A DNA stretch of 64,000 nucleotides from Saccharofermentans sp. (GCA_024691325.1 JAILNR010000019.1:52669-116668), one strand, 5' to 3'; counted from the stretch's first letter, positions 18,275-28,535 are shown. Numbers and translations are program-made. Notes: generated by a model not told the origin, from the letters alone.

Positions 18275-19633
18275 TTAATCTCCCTGCGGATCAGCAACCA
18301 GATTCTTGACCCATTTATATTTTTTGTAGTGTATGTAAACTGCCGGAAGCTTGATCATCTCATCAAGATTCAATATGAAGTAGACGACAAGAACCGGAAG
18401 ATTCAAGACGAATGCAGCGAGCATTCCCAAGGGCACTATGAAAGCCCACATAGTGATAGTGTCACATATAAATCCGAATTTGGTATCTCCTCCTGCGGCG
18501 AAGATGCCTGCAATTACCGTGGAGTTTACCGACCTTCCGAAGATGTAGTAGGAACACATATAGAGCATCCACTTAAGATACTCTCCGGCTTGAGGTGTAA
18601 GATCCACAAGCGGCACCACTATAGGTGCGCTTAATGCCGCGAGGATGCCGAGGATAATTCCGCTCGTGATGGTAAGCTTAACGATCCTTCCGCCATATTC
18701 TTTGGCTGTCTCAAGTCTTCCTGCACCAAGCTCATTGCCGACAACGATTGCTCCGCCGCTGCCTAATGCATAGCAGAAGCAGGAGACTAAGTCTTTAACG
18801 ACTGCAACGATAGCGTTTGCAGCGGTGGCGTCATCACCCATGTGTCCGATGATTACGTAGATCATGGTAAAGCCGAGACCCCACAGGAGCTGGTTAGCAA
18901 CGAAAGGCGTGGAGTAACGGGAAAACTCTTTTCGAATATTGTCATCGGTCTTAAGGATGTACTTTAGCCTGAGTTTTACACTGCACTTGCGCGCGAGAAT
19001 GATGATGCAAAGTATGAATGCCTCAAGGCTCGATAATGTCGTAGCCAAAGCGGCTCCTGATGCACCCATGCGCGGCGCGCCGAGAAGTCCGAAGATAAAG
19101 ATCGCGTTCAGGATGACATTAAGAACTACCATCGAGATGCTGATGGCGGTGCTCTCGCGGACGAAGCCTGTGTTCTTGAGGATAACCTCTATCAACATGG
19201 AAAGACTCATCGTGATGTAGGATACGCTTGCTATGCGAAGGTAACTTACACCGGGGGCGATGATACCCGGAACGTCGGTATAAATCCGCATGAGTCCTTC
19301 CGGCAAGATCAGTCCCATAAGGAAGAACAATACCACAATAGGGATAGTAAGCCTCATGCCGTAACCGAATTCTTTTTCTATAGAGACCTTGTCCTTCTTG
19401 CCCCAGTACTGGGCGACGAACATACTCATACCTGCCGTGATTCCAAAATTAAACAGGTTAAGAACAAATGCGACCTGAGTCGCGAGCGAGACTGCCGACA
19501 TCGCATCCTGATCCAAAGCCACGAGCATAACCGCGTCCGAGATAGGGACGAGGGCGAACATAAAGTTCTGTAATGTCATGGGGATTATGAGCGATACGAG
19601 CTTTCTGGTGAATGCCTTATCACTTTTTGCCAT
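18275..19633 (-). CDS. MATE-family efflux transporter
   Basis: A 452-residue inner membrane antiporter with about twelve hydrophobic helices in two related halves. N-terminal features are [20 protein letters not shown] and AQYWGKKD, and the repeat half carries [24 protein letters not shown] proteins export drugs or metabolites using Na+ or H+ gradients; the substrate is not predictable. Its stop lies one base before the GH9 start, so GH9 translation is likely coupled to it, an odd functional pairing. The CAP/SH3 gene lies 19 bases upstream on the same strand. Confidence 0.95.
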   Translation of the reverse strand: MAKSDKAFTRKLVSLIIPMTLQNFMFALVPISDAVMLVALDQDAMSAVSLATQVAFVLNLFNFGITAGMSMFVAQYWGKKDKVSIEKEFGYGMRLTIPIVVLFFLMGLILPEGLMRIYTDVPGIIAPGVSYLRIASVSYITMSLSMLIEVILKNTGFVRESTAISISMVVLNVILNAIFIFGLLGAPRMGASGAALATTLSSLEAFILCIIILARKCSVKLRLKYILKTDDNIRKEFSRYSTPFVANQLLWGLGFTMIYVIIGHMGDDATAANAIVAVVKDLVSCFCYALGSGGAIVVGNELGAGRLETAKEYGGRIVKLTITSGIILGILAALSAPIVVPLVDLTPQAGEYLKWMLYMCSYYIFGRSVNSTVIAGIFAAGGDTKFGFICDTITMWAFIVPLGMLAAFVLNLPVLVVYFILNLDEMIKLPAVYIHYKKYKWVKNLVADPQGD

Positions 19634-19652
19634 ATCTTATGAGGATATTAGA

Positions 19653-20717
19653 TCAATATCCGAACTCCTGTACCCAATAGTAAGTACTACCTGCGTCTCC
19701 GCCGTAGTAGAGTGCGAAGCCAACAGTCCTGTAGCCGGAGTTCATCATGTTATCATGATGTCCCGGAGATGCCCACCATGAGTTAAATACCTCAATGGCA
19801 GTCGACTGACCGCTTGCAAGATTCTCGCCGTACATTATATCAGGATTTACCGTCCACCAGTCAGATCCGTCAGGTCTTGTGTGGCTGAAGCTTACGGCTA
19901 TCTCCTGTGCTCTTACGGCTGCAGCCGATGCAAGAGCATTACTGTACGACAGAGGCTGGAGTCCCTGTGCGGTTCTTTGTTCGTTAAGAAGCTCAAATAA
20001 CTCAAGCATAACGGGATCCGTCGGTGTTACGACAGCAGGAGGCGTGGTCGGCGCCGGTGTTGCCGTAGGTGCAGATGTGGGAGTGGGAGCCGCCGTTGTC
20101 GCATCTGTCTGCTGTACCGGCTCAGCCTGGTCCGTTTCAGCCGTGTCTGCCACGGTCTGTCCGGTAACATCCGTCTCCGTCCCGCCTTCAAATGTTCCCA
20201 TCGCTTCCTCGGAACGGGTACCGTCTGTGTTCGAGTGATTGTTGTTAAGAGGAACAAGCTCAGGCAGCTTATCGAAAAGGCAGGCAGAATGCACATAAGC
20301 CTGCTCTCCGTAAAAGTCGATCATGTACCAGTCGTTGTCTTCGCAGGTCGCAATGACGTGAATTTCTCTTCCGTAGTACATACGTCCGATACTCTGGTAG
20401 TAGACACCGGGACCTGTTCTTATGGAGAAAGCCGCCGCAGCGGTCATGTATTTGCTGTTAGCCCGGTAAACGTACTCTGTCGCATCATCCTGTGACAAAC
20501 GCGTACCCAGGTAGTTTTGTTCCTCGTTGGGGAGCAGGTTCAATTCTTCTGAATTAACTGTATAGGTGACTTTACCCCAGGGGAAGTCAAGAGGATATTC
20601 CTGATAATAAAAGAACAACCACTGCGCTACTACAGCCGCGGCTATGAGAATAATTAGAAGCAGGGGAGAACGTTTCTCCTCTTCGGTCCCCTCCGGTCTA
20701 TTTATAACTTCTGCCAT
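19653..20717 (-). CDS. Membrane-anchored SH3b and CAP-domain protein
   Basis: 354 residues: a short cytoplasmic tail, one transmembrane helix (LLLIILIAAAVVAQWLFF, about residues 19-36), a bacterial SH3-like domain (AAAFSIRTGPGVYYQSIGRM, about 95-155), a Thr/Ala/Pro-rich linker (about 175-235) and a C-terminal CAP/SCP domain (LFELLNEQRTAQGLQPLSY ... FSHTRPDG ... GENLASG ... WWASPGHHDNMM). Bacterial CAP proteins are exported and mostly of unknown activity; SH3b domains often bind peptidoglycan. This fits a cell-wall-associated surface protein. It heads the run CAP-MATE-GH9 and diverges from trkA. Confidence 0.92.
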   Translation of the reverse strand: MAEVINRPEGTEEEKRSPLLLIILIAAAVVAQWLFFYYQEYPLDFPWGKVTYTVNSEELNLLPNEEQNYLGTRLSQDDATEYVYRANSKYMTAAAAFSIRTGPGVYYQSIGRMYYGREIHVIATCEDNDWYMIDFYGEQAYVHSACLFDKLPELVPLNNNHSNTDGTRSEEAMGTFEGGTETDVTGQTVADTAETDQAEPVQQTDATTAAPTPTSAPTATPAPTTPPAVVTPTDPVMLELFELLNEQRTAQGLQPLSYSNALASAAAVRAQEIAVSFSHTRPDGSDWWTVNPDIMYGENLASGQSTAIEVFNSWWASPGHHDNMMNSGYRTVGFALYYGGDAGSTYYWVQEFGY

Positions 20718-20851
20718 ATAAGAAAAGCCCCTCGCAAATTCTTGCGTAATAAGTATATTCTCTTTTTTTACGGCATTCTTTACTATTTTGTTAATAGAGT
20801 GCTAATAAGAATAACTTTCTTTATTTATTTTTATTTTAATGTCGCGAGGAG

Positions 20852-20857
20852 TATAAT
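20852..20857 (+). promoter_or_regulatory. -10 element upstream of trkA
   Basis: A perfect TATAAT lies 34 bases before the trkA ATG in an AT-rich divergent intergenic region. The matching -35 (about 20829) is weak, so the promoter call is tentative. Confidence 0.45.
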
Positions 20858-20890
20858 CGAGAAAGCATTAAAATATGCGGGAGAATTAGG

Positions 20891-22276
20891 ATGCCTGTTT
20901 TTAGAACTCGACCTTCAGGTCTCAAGATACTTATCGTGGGAGCCGGAAAGGTCGGAACGACGCTCGTCCAGCAGTTAAGCATGGAGGGGCACGATATCAC
21001 GATAATCGATAAGGATGCAAGTAAGGTCAATGACCTTACATCCACATATGATGTCATGGGGTGCGTCGGAAACGGCGCAAGTTACCTGATACTTAAGGAG
21101 GCGGGCGTAAGCAACGCTGATCTTATTATAGCGGTTACGGATTCCGATGAGCTTAATATTCTTTGCTGTACGATTGCAAAGCAGTTTGCAGGATGTGCGG
21201 TTATAAGCAGAGTCAGAACTCCTGATTATTCAAGAGACAGCAGTTACCTTCGTGATAAGTTAGGTCTTGCAATGATCATCAACCCCGATCTTGAAGCAGC
21301 TAAGGTTATGTCGAGAAATCTGTCCATGCCTACAGCTTTGGGTGTTTATTCCTTCGCTCACGGTCAGGCGGAGACTGTTAAGATCAAGATTCCTGAGGGG
21401 AATAAGCTTGATAAGATGACCATCGCCAGGTTGGGTTCAGAGATTACAAATAACATTCTTATCTGTGCGGTCGAGAGAGACGGAGAAGTATTTATCCCCG
21501 GCGGTTCCTTCGAACTTGCCTCAGGAGATGTAATATCGGTGGTTGCCACACACAAGGAACAGAAGAATTTCCTTAAGCTTATAGGATTCCCGACGAACTC
21601 AATCAGGAACGCCATGCTCATAGGAGGCGGCCGTTCGTCCTACTACCTTGCATCATCTCTTCTCAAGAATGGAATCGATGTTAAGATCATCGAGAAGGAT
21701 CTCGGCAGATGCGAGCGTTTGACGGAACTTCTTCCGAAGGCCGTCATCATTAACGGAGACGGAACCAATACAGAACTTCTTGTCGATGAGGGAATAGAGA
21801 GTGCAGATGCATTCATTCCTCTTACCGGTATAGACGAGCAGAACGTCATGCTTACACTTCATGCGAAGAAAGTATCTGATGCCAAGCTTATTACCAAGAT
21901 AAACAGAACAGGCTTCCTGGACATTATTAATTCTCTTGACTTAGGAAGTGTTGTCTATCCGATGATACTTACATCCGAGATCATCACCACCTATGTAAGA
22001 GCAAGGACTGCGGCTCCCGGAAGTAATATCGAAGCTCTCTATCATCTGTTTGATTCGAGGGCCGAATCCATTGAGTTTAAGGTTACCGAGGATTCAAAGG
22101 TTACGGGCAAGCCTCTTAAGGAGTTAAAACTCAAGAATAATCTTCTTATCGCGTTCATAGGCCGTGAGGGTGAGATGATCATCCCGACCGGTGACGATGT
22201 CATATGCAAGGGCGATACCGTAATGGTCGTTACCACGCATACCGGATTTGATGACATAGGAGACATACTGGGGTAA
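20891..22276 (+). CDS. trkA: Trk potassium uptake regulatory subunit TrkA
   Basis: A 461-residue cytoplasmic gating ring subunit that binds NAD(H) or nucleotides and controls TrkH. It has two tandem RCK units: the first Rossmann motif is LKILIVGAGKVGTTLVQQL (from residue 11) and the second is AMLIGGGRSSYYLASSL (from about residue 237), each followed by an RCK-C domain. The ATG at 20891 follows GGAGAATTAGG and gives an N-terminal extension of about ten residues relative to typical homologues. trkH follows after three bases, so this is the usual trkAH pair. Confidence 0.96.
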   Translation: MPVFRTRPSGLKILIVGAGKVGTTLVQQLSMEGHDITIIDKDASKVNDLTSTYDVMGCVGNGASYLILKEAGVSNADLIIAVTDSDELNILCCTIAKQFAGCAVISRVRTPDYSRDSSYLRDKLGLAMIINPDLEAAKVMSRNLSMPTALGVYSFAHGQAETVKIKIPEGNKLDKMTIARLGSEITNNILICAVERDGEVFIPGGSFELASGDVISVVATHKEQKNFLKLIGFPTNSIRNAMLIGGGRSSYYLASSLLKNGIDVKIIEKDLGRCERLTELLPKAVIINGDGTNTELLVDEGIESADAFIPLTGIDEQNVMLTLHAKKVSDAKLITKINRTGFLDIINSLDLGSVVYPMILTSEIITTYVRARTAAPGSNIEALYHLFDSRAESIEFKVTEDSKVTGKPLKELKLKNNLLIAFIGREGEMIIPTGDDVICKGDTVMVVTTHTGFDDIGDILG

Positions 22277-22279
22277 AGC

Positions 22280-23716
22280 ATGAACTTCTCGATGGTGCGG
22301 TATATCCTTTGTCAGGTAATGAGGATCGAGGGAGTAATTATGCTCTTCCCGTGTCTGATATCTATTATCTACGGCGACCACGAAGGCTTCTTCTACGGTG
22401 CCGTTGCAGCTTTCCTTATAATCACCGGATTTATCGGATGCAGGTTTATTCCCAAGAACCAGACTATTGGTGTTAAGGAAGGTTATGCTGCCACAGGATT
22501 CTCGTGGATCGTATTGAGTATTTTCGGATGTCTGCCGTTTTATCTTTCGCGCGAGATCCCTGTCTTTACTGATGCTTTATTTGAGACCGTGTCGGGTTTT
22601 ACCACGACGGGAGCAAGTATCCTTTCTAATGTTGAGGGAATGAGCCACACGGCACTTTTCTGGAGAAGCCTTACGCACTGGATCGGAGGCATGGGAGTTC
22701 TCGTCTTCCTTCTTGCCATCATCCCGATGAGCGGCGGTTCGAATATCAATCTTATGAAGGCTGAGTCCCCGGGGCCTACTGTAGGAAAACTCGTTCCGAA
22801 GATGAGATACACAGCATTGATCCTTTATGTCATCTATCTTGTCATGACAGTGATCGAAGTTATCTTCCTGCTGTTCGGCGGACTTAATCTTTTTGATTCT
22901 TTGTGTCTTACGTTCGGAACTGCAGGTACCGGTGGATTTGCTGTTAAGAACGACAGCTTTGCAAGTTACAGCCTTTATATCCGCTGGGTCACCGCGGTCT
23001 TCATGATCTTGTTCGGTACTAATTTCAATGTGTACTACCTGATGATCATGAGACAGTTCAAGAAGATGTTCTGTATAGAGGAGATCCGCGTTTATCTTGC
23101 ACTCGTGACCACGGCGACATTGATCGTATTCGTCAACATCATTCACATGTATGATAACGTAGCCACCGCACTTACGGATTCTTTCTTCCAGGTGGCATCT
23201 GTTGTTTCAACGACAGGATTCGGTTCGGCGGATTTTGACTTGTGGCCTTCGACAGCGAAGTTTGTTCTTTGTTTCATGATGTTCATGGGTGCGTGTGCGG
23301 GTTCAACAGGCGGCGGTATCAAAGTCTCGAGACTCGTGCTCCTGTTCAAATCAATCGTTAAGGAGATCCAGTCCTTTATCCATCCCAAGATCGTAAAGAA
23401 AGTCAATATGGATAAGAAACCGGTCGATGATGTGGTTCTTAAATCCACACACGTATTCTTTGCAACTTACGTGATCATCTTTATCGTGTCGATGTTCATA
23501 GTTACAATTAACAACACCGATCTCGTCACTTCTTTTACGGCGGTGCTTGCGTCACTTAACAATATCGGACCCGGTCTGGGCATGGTGGGACCTACCTGCA
23601 ACTACGGGTTCTTAAGCTTGTTGTCGAAGTGGACTTTGGTCTTTGACATGCTTGCGGGAAGACTTGAACTGTTCCCCATGCTGATCATATTCTCGCCAAA
23701 GCTTTACAAGAAATAA
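22280..23716 (+). CDS. trkH: Trk potassium uptake channel TrkH
   Basis: A 478-residue membrane protein of the TrkH/KtrB/HKT family. Four pore-loop filter segments are visible: TTTGASIL, FGTAGTGGFAVK, STTGFGSAD and LNNIGPGLG, each between hydrophobic helix pairs. With TrkA it takes up K+ driven by membrane potential. It starts three bases after trkA, and one base separates its stop from the iscS start, placing it in a run of five closely spaced genes that also includes tRNA-modification functions. The link between K+ uptake and tRNA thiolation is probably positional only. Confidence 0.96.
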   Translation: MNFSMVRYILCQVMRIEGVIMLFPCLISIIYGDHEGFFYGAVAAFLIITGFIGCRFIPKNQTIGVKEGYAATGFSWIVLSIFGCLPFYLSREIPVFTDALFETVSGFTTTGASILSNVEGMSHTALFWRSLTHWIGGMGVLVFLLAIIPMSGGSNINLMKAESPGPTVGKLVPKMRYTALILYVIYLVMTVIEVIFLLFGGLNLFDSLCLTFGTAGTGGFAVKNDSFASYSLYIRWVTAVFMILFGTNFNVYYLMIMRQFKKMFCIEEIRVYLALVTTATLIVFVNIIHMYDNVATALTDSFFQVASVVSTTGFGSADFDLWPSTAKFVLCFMMFMGACAGSTGGGIKVSRLVLLFKSIVKEIQSFIHPKIVKKVNMDKKPVDDVVLKSTHVFFATYVIIFIVSMFIVTINNTDLVTSFTAVLASLNNIGPGLGMVGPTCNYGFLSLLSKWTLVFDMLAGRLELFPMLIIFSPKLYKK

Positions 23717-23717
23717 T

Positions 23718-24860
23718 ATGGATCATATCTACCTTGATCATGCGGCAACGACCAGACCTGACACGGCTTCGGTAGAGGCGATGCTTCCGTACCTTAACGG
23801 GGAGTACCAAAACCCGTCTGCGATATATCAGCCTGCGGTAAAAATCCGCGCGAAAATAAGCAGCATAAGAGCAGACATAGCGGGTTTTCTTAACACTTCA
23901 CCTTCGAGCATCTTTTTTACTTCAGGCGGAACGGAATCCGATAACTGGGCAGTACGAGGAGCGGCGCACATCATGCGTTCGAAGGGAAGGCACATCATAA
24001 GCACTTCCATAGAACACCCCGCTGTACTCAACACGCTTAAGTCATTGGAGAGTGAAGGATACGAGGTCACATATCTTCCGGTTGATAAGAACGGAATTGT
24101 GTCTGTATCAGATATTGAGGCTGCAATAAAAGATGACACGATACTCATCTCGGTCATGCATGCAAATAACGAGATAGGAACGATCGAACCTGTTGAGCAG
24201 ATAGGCAGGATTGCCAACGGGCGCGGGATACTTTTTCACGTGGATGCAGTTCAGACATTCGGGCATATTCCGATTGATGTGGAAAAGCTTAATGTTGATT
24301 TTTTAAGTGCAAGTTCGCACAAGATATACGGACCTAAAGGCTGCGGTATCCTTTATATTAAAAACCCTTCTTCATTCGTAAAGATCCTCTACGGCGGAAG
24401 CCAGGAAAACGGCATGCGTCCGGGGACGGAGAATGTGCCTGCGATAATGGGTTTTGGCGAAGCCGTAAACATTGCACGCACAAGGATCAACGATGATCTT
24501 GCCCACGACATGAAGCTAAGAAAGCTGTTTATGGATAAGCTTACTGAAGAAGTTCCCGGCGTGAAGTTTAACGGCAGTAAAGAAAGCGTTCTTCCGGGCA
24601 TCCTTAGTGTTACTTTCGAGGGTGTTACTGCAGAGACACTGCTTATCATTCTCGACAGTAACGGGATATGTGCTTCCGCCGGAAGTGCATGTGCTGCAGG
24701 TGCGATAGAACCGTCACATGTGTTGATGTCGTGCGGGATGGATAAGGAAAGCGCGTCAAGGACCGTACGGTTCTCGACAGGAAGAGAAAACACGGAGGAA
24801 GACATCATTTTCACGGTGAAGGTCATAGGTGATTATTTTCGAGGCAGGAGCAAGTCATAA
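23718..24860 (+). CDS. iscS: Cysteine desulfurase (IscS/NifS family)
   Basis: A 380-residue PLP enzyme that removes sulfur from cysteine as a persulfide. It shows the N-terminal motif IYLDHAATTRPD, the histidine region HVDAVQTFGHIPID, the PLP lysine in SASSHKIYGPKGCG and the reactive cysteine loop ASAGSACAAG. Its TAA shares one base with the mnmA start, so its sulfur is very likely used for tRNA 2-thiouridine synthesis by MnmA; supply to Fe-S assembly is possible. No iscU-type scaffold is nearby. Confidence 0.95.
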   Translation: MDHIYLDHAATTRPDTASVEAMLPYLNGEYQNPSAIYQPAVKIRAKISSIRADIAGFLNTSPSSIFFTSGGTESDNWAVRGAAHIMRSKGRHIISTSIEHPAVLNTLKSLESEGYEVTYLPVDKNGIVSVSDIEAAIKDDTILISVMHANNEIGTIEPVEQIGRIANGRGILFHVDAVQTFGHIPIDVEKLNVDFLSASSHKIYGPKGCGILYIKNPSSFVKILYGGSQENGMRPGTENVPAIMGFGEAVNIARTRINDDLAHDMKLRKLFMDKLTEEVPGVKFNGSKESVLPGILSVTFEGVTAETLLIILDSNGICASAGSACAAGAIEPSHVLMSCGMDKESASRTVRFSTGRENTEEDIIFTVKVIGDYFRGRSKS

Positions 24861-25939
24861 TGGGCAGTAAAGTTGTCGTTGGAATGTCGGGCGGAGTGGA
24901 TTCATCGGTATGCGCCATGCTCCTTAAACAGCAGGGGTACGATGTTATCGGTGCCACGATGCAGATCTGGGATCCCGAAGAGGGCGGGGCCGGGCGCGAA
25001 GGAAGCTGCTGCGGTGTGTCTGCCGTCGAGGATGCAAGACTGGTCGCGCAGAAACTTGATATCCCGTATTACGTAATGAATTTCCGCGATGTCTTCAGGG
25101 AGAAGGTCGTTAACAGGTTCGCGGATGAGTACCTTGAAGGTATTACCCCTAATCCTTGTATAGCATGCAACAGATTCGTTAAGTGGGAGGCTCTTCTTAA
25201 CAGATGCCTTGAGATAGGTGCCGACTACATAGCAACCGGGCACTATGCACGCATTATTAAACTTCCTAACGGAAGGTACACGATAAGGCATTCTCTAAGC
25301 GACAGTAAGGATCAGACTTACGTGCTCTATTCTCTTACCCAGGACCAGCTTGCCAGGACTTTAATGCCTGTCGGTCAGTATGAGAAGGATGAGATCAGGA
25401 AGATGGCGGAAGAATTCGGCCTTTCTGTTGCACATAAGAAGGACAGTCAGGATATCTGCTTCATCGAGGATGGTGATTACGCTTCGTTCATTAAGTCTAT
25501 GAAAGGAACTGCCGGGACACCTGGTAATTTCGTTGACCGTGACGGGTTTGTACTCGGGACTCATGAAGGAACCGCCAGGTTTACAGTCGGTCAAAGAAAG
25601 GGGCTCGGCATTGCTCTGGGGCACCGCTCGTATGTGTGCGATATCAATACAACTTCGGGGGATGTTACGCTCGGCACAGACGGGGATCTTTACAAGACTG
25701 TCTTATATGCGAACGACATTAACATGATGGGTGTCGAATCGTTTGATGAAGACCGTGTTTATACGGGTAAGATCAGATATTCACAGACTTCAGTGAACTG
25801 CAAGGTAAAAAAGATAGATGAAGACACTATAAAGGTTGAGTTCGAGAAGCCCGTGCGGGCTGCCACTCCGGGCCAGGCCGTAGTAATTTATGAGGACGAC
25901 TGGATCGCTGGCGGCGGAACTATAATCAAGCGTCAGTAA
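24860..25939 (+). CDS. mnmA: tRNA-specific 2-thiouridylase MnmA
   Basis: A 359-residue cytoplasmic enzyme that uses ATP and persulfide sulfur to form 2-thiouridine at U34 of tRNAs for Lys, Glu and Gln. It has the ATP-pyrophosphatase P-loop SGGVDSS, the first catalytic cysteine in TPNPCIACNRFVKW, the second in SQDICFIEDGDY, and the family segment GQRKGLGIALGH. The sequence is of full length. It overlaps iscS by one base, consistent with direct sulfur transfer, and is followed 12 bases later by another anticodon-loop modification gene, trmL. Confidence 0.97.
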   Translation: MGSKVVVGMSGGVDSSVCAMLLKQQGYDVIGATMQIWDPEEGGAGREGSCCGVSAVEDARLVAQKLDIPYYVMNFRDVFREKVVNRFADEYLEGITPNPCIACNRFVKWEALLNRCLEIGADYIATGHYARIIKLPNGRYTIRHSLSDSKDQTYVLYSLTQDQLARTLMPVGQYEKDEIRKMAEEFGLSVAHKKDSQDICFIEDGDYASFIKSMKGTAGTPGNFVDRDGFVLGTHEGTARFTVGQRKGLGIALGHRSYVCDINTTSGDVTLGTDGDLYKTVLYANDINMMGVESFDEDRVYTGKIRYSQTSVNCKVKKIDEDTIKVEFEKPVRAATPGQAVVIYEDDWIAGGGTIIKRQ

Positions 25940-25951
25940 GGTGATAATGCT

Positions 25952-26494
25952 ATGAACGAGAGATTGAATGTTGTTTTGTTTGAGCCGGAGATACCTCAGA
26001 ATACCGGCAACATTATGAGGACCTGCGTTGCGGCAGGCTTCGGACTTCATCTTATAAAGCCTTTGGGATTTGATATCGAGAATCCCAAGTTTAAAAGAGC
26101 CACGACAAACCACATCACGTGGGCTGATTACGAGCTGTATGAGAATTACGAAGACTTCATCTCGCGTAATGAGGGCGAGTGTTTCTTCATGACAAGATAC
26201 GGGAAAGTTCCGCCTTCAGACATTGACTTCAAGGCGGTCCCTGAGGATAAGAAGATATACCTTGTCTTCGGCAAGGAAAGTACGGGAATTCCGCTTGATA
26301 TTCTGAAATCCAATATGGACCGCTGCTTCAGGATCCCGATGGCGGATGAATGCAGAAGCCTTAACTTAAGCAATGCCGCCGCGATCGCAATCTACGAATG
26401 CTTAAGGCAGTTAGGCTACCCCGGGCTGTCTTTCACGGAAGTTCAAAAGGGCGAGGATTACCTTGAGTCCTACGATGCGACTTTGGGCCGTTAA
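25952..26494 (+). CDS. trmL: tRNA (cytidine/uridine-34)-2'-O-methyltransferase TrmL
   Basis: A 180-residue SPOUT-fold methyltransferase that methylates the ribose of the wobble base in leucine tRNAs. The N-terminal VLFEPEIPQNTGNIMRTCVA, the central LVFGKESTGIPLDIL and the C-terminal RIPMADECRSLNLSNAAAIA form the SAM-binding knot typical of TrmL. It forms a wobble-modification pair with mnmA. Its end overlaps the convergent ZIP gene by four bases at a GTTAAC site. Confidence 0.96.
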   Translation: MNERLNVVLFEPEIPQNTGNIMRTCVAAGFGLHLIKPLGFDIENPKFKRATTNHITWADYELYENYEDFISRNEGECFFMTRYGKVPPSDIDFKAVPEDKKIYLVFGKESTGIPLDILKSNMDRCFRIPMADECRSLNLSNAAAIAIYECLRQLGYPGLSFTEVQKGEDYLESYDATLGR

Positions 26495-27279
26495 CCCAAA
26501 GCGACATCCAATACCATCATAAGTGCAAATCCTACGGCAAATCCGACAGTCGGGAGGTTCGAATGGCTTCCTTCGGAGGCCTCCGGTATAGTTTCCTCGA
26601 CAACGACATAGATCATCGCACCTGCGGCGAAGCTTAGAAGGTAAGGCAGAAGGGGAAGCATTATCCTCGACAGGAGGATGGTGAGAATTGCTCCCACGGG
26701 TTCGACCGCACCTGACAATGTCCCGTAAACAAAGGCTTTGAGCTTCGATTGCCCTTCAGACCGGAGAGGCATGGAGACTATAGCGCCCTCAGGGAAGTTC
26801 TGGATTGCGATACCGATCGACAGTGCAAGCGCCGCTGAGAAGCTTACAGCCTCACGGTTTGCTATCATCCCTGCGAAAATAGCACCAACAGCCATTCCTT
26901 CCGGGAGGTTGTGGATCGCCACCGCAAGTATCATCATGGTCGTTTTGTGCAAAGAAGACTTAGGACCTTCGGGTTCATCCAACCCCAGGTGAAGGTGCGG
27001 GATGGACTTATCGAGGATGATAAGTACGAGAATTCCGATACCAAATCCGGTTATGGCCGGAATGAAGCTTAATTTGCCCATCCCTTTATCCGCGGCCATC
27101 TCCATAGACGGGATAAGAAGTGACCAGACTGATGCCGCGATCATAACGCCTGAAGCAAAGCCCAGAAGTATCTTCTGAATAAGGTCATTGACCTTTTCTT
27201 TCATAAAGAAAACGAGTGCGGCTCCTGCCGTTGTCCCCAAAAACGGCAGAAGCAAACCCAATGCAATATCAATAGCCAT
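26491..27279 (-). CDS. ZIP-family divalent metal transporter
   Basis: A 262-residue membrane protein with about eight helices. Helix IV carries the metal-site signature AVAIHNLPEGMAVGAIFAG and helix V has GIAIQNFPEGAIVSMPL, both typical of ZupT/ZIP-like proteins. Between helices III and IV is a short histidine-containing loop (IPHLHLGLDEPEG). It probably imports zinc or other divalent metals such as iron or manganese; selectivity is not readable. A GGAG site precedes the ATG. It is a single gene between trmL and the dehydrogenase gene, with no obvious metal-responsive operator. Confidence 0.94.
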   Translation of the reverse strand: MAIDIALGLLLPFLGTTAGAALVFFMKEKVNDLIQKILLGFASGVMIAASVWSLLIPSMEMAADKGMGKLSFIPAITGFGIGILVLIILDKSIPHLHLGLDEPEGPKSSLHKTTMMILAVAIHNLPEGMAVGAIFAGMIANREAVSFSAALALSIGIAIQNFPEGAIVSMPLRSEGQSKLKAFVYGTLSGAVEPVGAILTILLSRIMLPLLPYLLSFAAGAMIYVVVEETIPEASEGSHSNLPTVGFAVGFALMMVLDVALG

Positions 27280-27351
27280 AACAAACTCCGCAGATTATTT
27301 TTCCGATAGATATTGTACTACGGATTATCGGTATAAATAAGAGGCAGTTAA

Positions 27352-27360
27352 TGGTAGAAT
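27352..27360 (+). promoter_or_regulatory. Extended -10 promoter of the dehydrogenase/regulator operon
   Basis: TGGTAGAAT forms an extended -10 (TGn plus TAGAAT at 27355-27360), 28 bases before the ATG at 27388. The -35 position (TATAAA) is weak. Confidence 0.45.
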
Positions 27361-27387
27361 ATACATACTTAAATTCAGGGGAATATT

Positions 27388-28533
27388 ATGAAGTTATTGA
27401 TATTAGGTTGTAATGAAATAGCCGATTTTATTGTATCCAGGCTTATTGCAGTTAAGGATATTACCGAGATATGTATAGCAGCTAGAGATAAATCCCAGTG
27501 CGACGTTTTACGTAATAAATATCAGGGCAAGGGTGCCAGGATAATGACCGCCCGTGTTGATCTTGATAATGTGGCGGGTACGAGGATGATGTTATCCATA
27601 ACACAGCCCGACCTCATAGTTAACCTCGCTCCATTGTCTCTTTCTTTATCAGTAATGAAACTCGCGATCGAGTCAGGTGCGAACTATATAGACTGCGCAC
27701 TCTATAACTGGGAGAACAATGACCTTTTGTCCGATCAGTTCACTCTTTTCTCTGAGTTTAGAGATAAAGAGAAGATGGCTATCGCAGGATGCGGAATGTC
27801 TCCCGCGCTTTTGTCCTGCATGATAAGAAACACTTTAAGCAACGGATTCCTTAAGATCGACAGCGCAGATATCTACGAGATGAATATGTGTGCTGAGGAC
27901 AAAACCACGGGAAGCGCTTCTTTGATAGAGAATGGTGCGCTCGAGGTTAAAGATCCGATGTCGGTGAAACTCGAGACGAACTTTGATGCATTCGGCAAGA
28001 TGTCCGTTTGTCTTAGCGACAGTCCCGCAATCAGGGTTTTCCTTAAAGAATATACAGACGTTCCCAATGTAAGATCTTTTGTTTCCTTCGTACCGGAAGA
28101 AAAGCCCGACTACAGTAAAGAACTGGAACTTTTGGGGATGAATTCGGAAGAACCTGTCGAGGTGGCTTCAGGTGTATCGATCAGCCCCAAGGCTTTCTGG
28201 CAGCTTATGCAGGATTCAAAGAAGACGATGAAGAGTTTGAGCGGTCCGTGTGGTATTGGCGTTGTCGTTACAGGCGACGGTGCAAATTCCAGGAAGAAGA
28301 GGATCGTTTATACGACCAGCGATAACACGATGAGCCTTGATAAATATGGTATGCCGTCAAAGCTTCTGCTTGATGCATACACATTGCTTACAGGTATAAA
28401 TCTTATCGTGAATAAGAAGTGGCAAAGAAGCGGAGTTTATTCTCCGACGTCGTTTAATGCAGACCTGTTGATCGAAGGACTTAAGGATAACGGACTCGGA
28501 ATCAGGTTTAAGGATCTACCTGTCGAGGAATAA
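27388..28533 (+). CDS. Saccharopine dehydrogenase-like NAD(P) protein
   Basis: A 381-residue protein with an N-terminal Rossmann start (MKLLILGCNEIADFIVSRL), in which Cys-Asn replaces part of the usual GxGxxG loop. A saccharopine-dehydrogenase-like core follows: PDLIVNLAPLSLSLSVMKLA, ESGANYIDCALY and IAGCGMSPALL. Relatives include saccharopine reductase and carboxynorspermidine dehydrogenase, but the altered dinucleotide loop makes substrate and even catalysis uncertain. It lies two bases before a response regulator gene and seems to head that operon, an unexplained pairing. Confidence 0.8.
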   Translation: MKLLILGCNEIADFIVSRLIAVKDITEICIAARDKSQCDVLRNKYQGKGARIMTARVDLDNVAGTRMMLSITQPDLIVNLAPLSLSLSVMKLAIESGANYIDCALYNWENNDLLSDQFTLFSEFRDKEKMAIAGCGMSPALLSCMIRNTLSNGFLKIDSADIYEMNMCAEDKTTGSASLIENGALEVKDPMSVKLETNFDAFGKMSVCLSDSPAIRVFLKEYTDVPNVRSFVSFVPEEKPDYSKELELLGMNSEEPVEVASGVSISPKAFWQLMQDSKKTMKSLSGPCGIGVVVTGDGANSRKKRIVYTTSDNTMSLDKYGMPSKLLLDAYTLLTGINLIVNKKWQRSGVYSPTSFNADLLIEGLKDNGLGIRFKDLPVEE

Positions 28534-28535
28534 CA